Below, in pieces: positions 62,456 through 64,000 of a stretch of 64,000 nt of DNA. The notes under the pieces were generated by a model. It ran no database searches and was not told where the DNA came from. It saw nothing but the letters and a program-made list of their open reading frames with translations. This DNA is from Pseudomonas caspiana. GTDB taxonomy: Bacteria; Pseudomonadota; Gammaproteobacteria; Pseudomonadales; Pseudomonadaceae. How positions within the stretch are numbered: position 1 is the first letter of the stretch; every line of letters begins with the position of its first letter. The translations under genes were made by a program, and so were the position numbers. The DNA lies in contig NZ_LOHF01000012.1 in assembly GCF_002158995.1 (NCBI RefSeq), forward strand, positions 22,688 to 86,687, read 5' to 3'.

Positions 62456-63043
62456 CTAGTCTTGATGTCCGCTCCCCCGTTTACGTGTGGCGCGTATGGT
62501 GGTTCTATTACGAAACTTGTAAAGGGTAATTCCAACGCTAACGAGAACTAGATAAAGCGCAGCGCAGCCTATGGCGTAGTAAGTGTCTTCGATGCCATTC
62601 AGTGGGATAGCTTGACTCAATAACGCGACAGCTATGACCGAATAGAAAAATGCAGAAGCTAGTATGACAAGGGTGACTTTCAATAAATGAAGTAGCTGCT
62701 CTACAGCGGGTATTATTGAGGCAAGCTTCTTTTTATTATCATTCGGCCTATTTAAGTCGAAATTCACCCTGCTTAGCCAAGACCAAGGTATGGCATAACT
62801 ATAGGCGAAAACCATAATCAGTGACAGCCAGGCCAGAATAGGGCTGTCTATTGTTCCAATCAGCGGTACCCGACCGGTTTCTAGGAAGTAGAGGTGGAAG
62901 CAGCCAAACGAAAAATTATAGATTAGCGCCAGCGGAAAAAGTATGCGGGATAATCTATTTTTTCTAAGTGCGGATTTTGCCCATAATGATAGCGCCAGCG
63001 AAGAAATTGAGAATGCTGCTAAGCCGAATTGAAGAGAATTCAT
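62456..63043 (-). CDS. Membrane protein, candidate immunity protein to DUF4225
   Basis: The 195-residue protein starts MNSLQFGLAAFSISSLALSL and has about five hydrophobic segments and a basic C-terminus. Its middle half is related to the next 99-residue protein (LAWLSLIMVFAYSYAIP against MGWLSLLMVLAHAYALP). Its start overlaps the DUF4225 stop (ATGA), so it is translationally coupled to it, as immunity genes often are to their effector. I do not recognise the family. Confidence 0.68.
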   Translation of the reverse strand: MNSLQFGLAAFSISSLALSLWAKSALRKNRLSRILFPLALIYNFSFGCFHLYFLETGRVPLIGTIDSPILAWLSLIMVFAYSYAIPWSWLSRVNFDLNRPNDNKKKLASIIPAVEQLLHLLKVTLVILASAFFYSVIAVALLSQAIPLNGIEDTYYAIGCAALYLVLVSVGITLYKFRNRTTIRATRKRGSGHQD

Positions 63044-63735
63044 TTCTCATCCCTAAGTAATTCATTTGCTACCCCGTAAGTTGTTATCCCGGTAGAGAGG
63101 CCATCAGTCGTCAGTATCCAAGGGGCTGTTTCCTTATAAGCCCTGATATAGTCGGAATCTATATTGCGGAACAGTTTCCAGGAATTTTTTGAGATGGCAA
63201 GTCGATATGCCCCGTATCCCGAGCCCCAGATGTCCATTAATCCATAAGCAATATTTCCGCCGGATTTGCTTCTGAAGGCCTTTTGATAAGCCTGTCTGAG
63301 AAAACCTTCTGTATCCGATCTTTTGTTCACAAGGTTATTCGCGTTCTCGTAAACATTGTTTGCGCCATGTAGTGCTATCCCAGCCCCAGGGATACAGGCT
63401 AGGCCAAGGGATCCGTAGCAGATGCCGACCCCACCCGTAATTTGTAAAGCTCCGGCAGCCATTCCAAGGCCATTTTTAAAATAAAACCATGACTTCTCTC
63501 GCAGATCAGCATGCTCGCCCCATAGCGCCTCGACCCCCTGCGCAACACTCTTCCTCCCACCTTCAACATCCCGAACAATCCCCTGCGCGTAATACGCCAC
63601 TTCCCGATTAAATTGCAGCCGCAACATCCCATCCTGAATATGCTGCATGCTCAACGTACAAGCGTGGTTCGTCAGCGCAACAGCGGCCTGTTTAAGCTGC
63701 TTGGTCTCGGACGTATTCGACTTGGGCTCTGCCAT
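63040..63735 (-). CDS. DUF4225 protein, likely Hcp-linked type VI effector
   Basis: The 231-residue protein matches the DUF4225 family that I recall from type VI-linked Pseudomonas genes: a helical N-terminal part (1-80, HACTLSMQHIQDGMLRLQFN, then RDVEGGRKSVAQGVEALWGE), and a glycine-rich hydrophobic stretch (90-125, LGMAAGALQITGGVGICYGS) that may insert in membranes, then a soluble C-terminal part. Codons for the first 85 residues are G/C-rich while the rest is A/T-rich, suggesting a shuffled toxin module. Its start overlaps the hcp stop by one base (TGATG). Toxic activity is inferred, not seen. Confidence 0.72.
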   Translation of the reverse strand: MAEPKSNTSETKQLKQAAVALTNHACTLSMQHIQDGMLRLQFNREVAYYAQGIVRDVEGGRKSVAQGVEALWGEHADLREKSWFYFKNGLGMAAGALQITGGVGICYGSLGLACIPGAGIALHGANNVYENANNLVNKRSDTEGFLRQAYQKAFRSKSGGNIAYGLMDIWGSGYGAYRLAISKNSWKLFRNIDSDYIRAYKETAPWILTTDGLSTGITTYGVANELLRDEK

Positions 63736-64000
63736 CAGGACTCGCCCCAGTAGCTGTAACCGCTAGTACCTGCTGCGTGGTGGGTCCAGCTGATGTCGCC
63801 GTAGCGTATGGCGAGTTGTTCGACGGGTTCGGCATCGTTATCGAGGGTGACGTGAGGCGTTTGAACGAGCAGGTTTTCGATCACCGCGTTCTGGATCTCG
63901 ACGCTGTAAAACTTCTCCTGAGTGCCGTTTGGCGTGGTGCGGTAGAAGTCGATCTTGCAGGTAATGGATTCGCGTTGCGCCAAAGCTTGAGCCAGGAGCG
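63735..64000 (-). CDS. hcp: Hcp (TssD) type VI tube protein, 5'-truncated by the window edge
   Basis: The visible 88 or so C-terminal residues read ...ALAQRESITCKIDFYRTTPN, then GTQEKFYSVEIQNAVIENLL and EQLAIRYGDISWTHHAAGTS, which match the last third of EvpC/Hcp-type tube proteins (FYRxxxxGxQEKFYxIxLxxA; FxYxxIxWTHxxxGTSG). The frame is open to base 64000, so the start lies outside the window. Hcp forms the inner tube of the type VI apparatus and can carry small effectors, which fits the coupled DUF4225 gene. Confidence 0.85.
   Translation of the reverse strand, partial: LLAQALAQRESITCKIDFYRTTPNGTQEKFYSVEIQNAVIENLLVQTPHVTLDNDAEPVEQLAIRYGDISWTHHAAGTSGYSYWGES

Overview
This is a chromosomal window from a fluorescent-group Pseudomonas. 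The main evidence is a complete alginate operon in canonical Pseudomonas order with an AlgU-type algD promoter, an aapJQMP transporter, FecI/FecR iron-signalling modules, Pseudomonas-type families (DUF3509, DUF6124) and many REP/REPIN repeats of several sequence types. No tRNA, rRNA, insertion sequence, prophage or CRISPR array was seen.

Layout. 0-3.4 kb: SOS gene yebG with a clear LexA box, psiE, a DUF3509 gene, then a Fur-box-preceded FecI/FecR pair. 3.5-13.6 kb: a ribosome-associated HPF/RaiA protein, a hydroxamate-type TonB receptor, a second and complete fecI-fecR-fecA unit on the minus strand, and a divergent DUF3649-PepSY-DUF3325 inner-membrane operon sharing a Fur-boxed intergenic region with that second fecI. 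13.6-23 kb: AraC regulator, EamA exporter, 2-hydroxyacid dehydrogenase, then a LysR regulator divergent from an outer-membrane factor, FUSC pump, DUF1656 and HlyD-type adaptor that together look like an aromatic-acid/drug efflux system. 23-31.6 kb: an accessory zone with a 686-residue protein ending in a cholera/pertussis-toxin-like ADP-ribosyltransferase domain, a DUF6124 gene behind a structured leader, an SDR, a PI-PLC-like protein with a fibronectin-like tail, and two unrecognised genes, one with a signal peptide. 32-49.1 kb: algD-8-44-K-E-G-X-L-I-J-F-A on the minus strand, from an AlgU-like promoter about 0.48 kb upstream of algD to a strong terminator after algA. 49.4-61.8 kb: core genes yaaA, a degenerate NodB-like protein, a PIN-PhoH ATPase, moaC-moaD-moaE, rhlB, a carboxylesterase and aapJQMP. 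62.1-64 kb: the 3' part of an hcp gene translationally coupled to a DUF4225 protein and two related small membrane proteins, the layout of an Hcp-linked type VI effector with candidate immunity proteins.

The two most interesting loci are the orphan CT/PT-like ADP-ribosyltransferase at 23161-25221 and the Hcp-DUF4225-membrane protein cassette at the right edge. The latter shows a base-composition break inside the DUF4225 gene, as expected for a replaceable toxin/immunity module. Functions are assigned by recognising motifs and family resemblance by eye; no database search was run.
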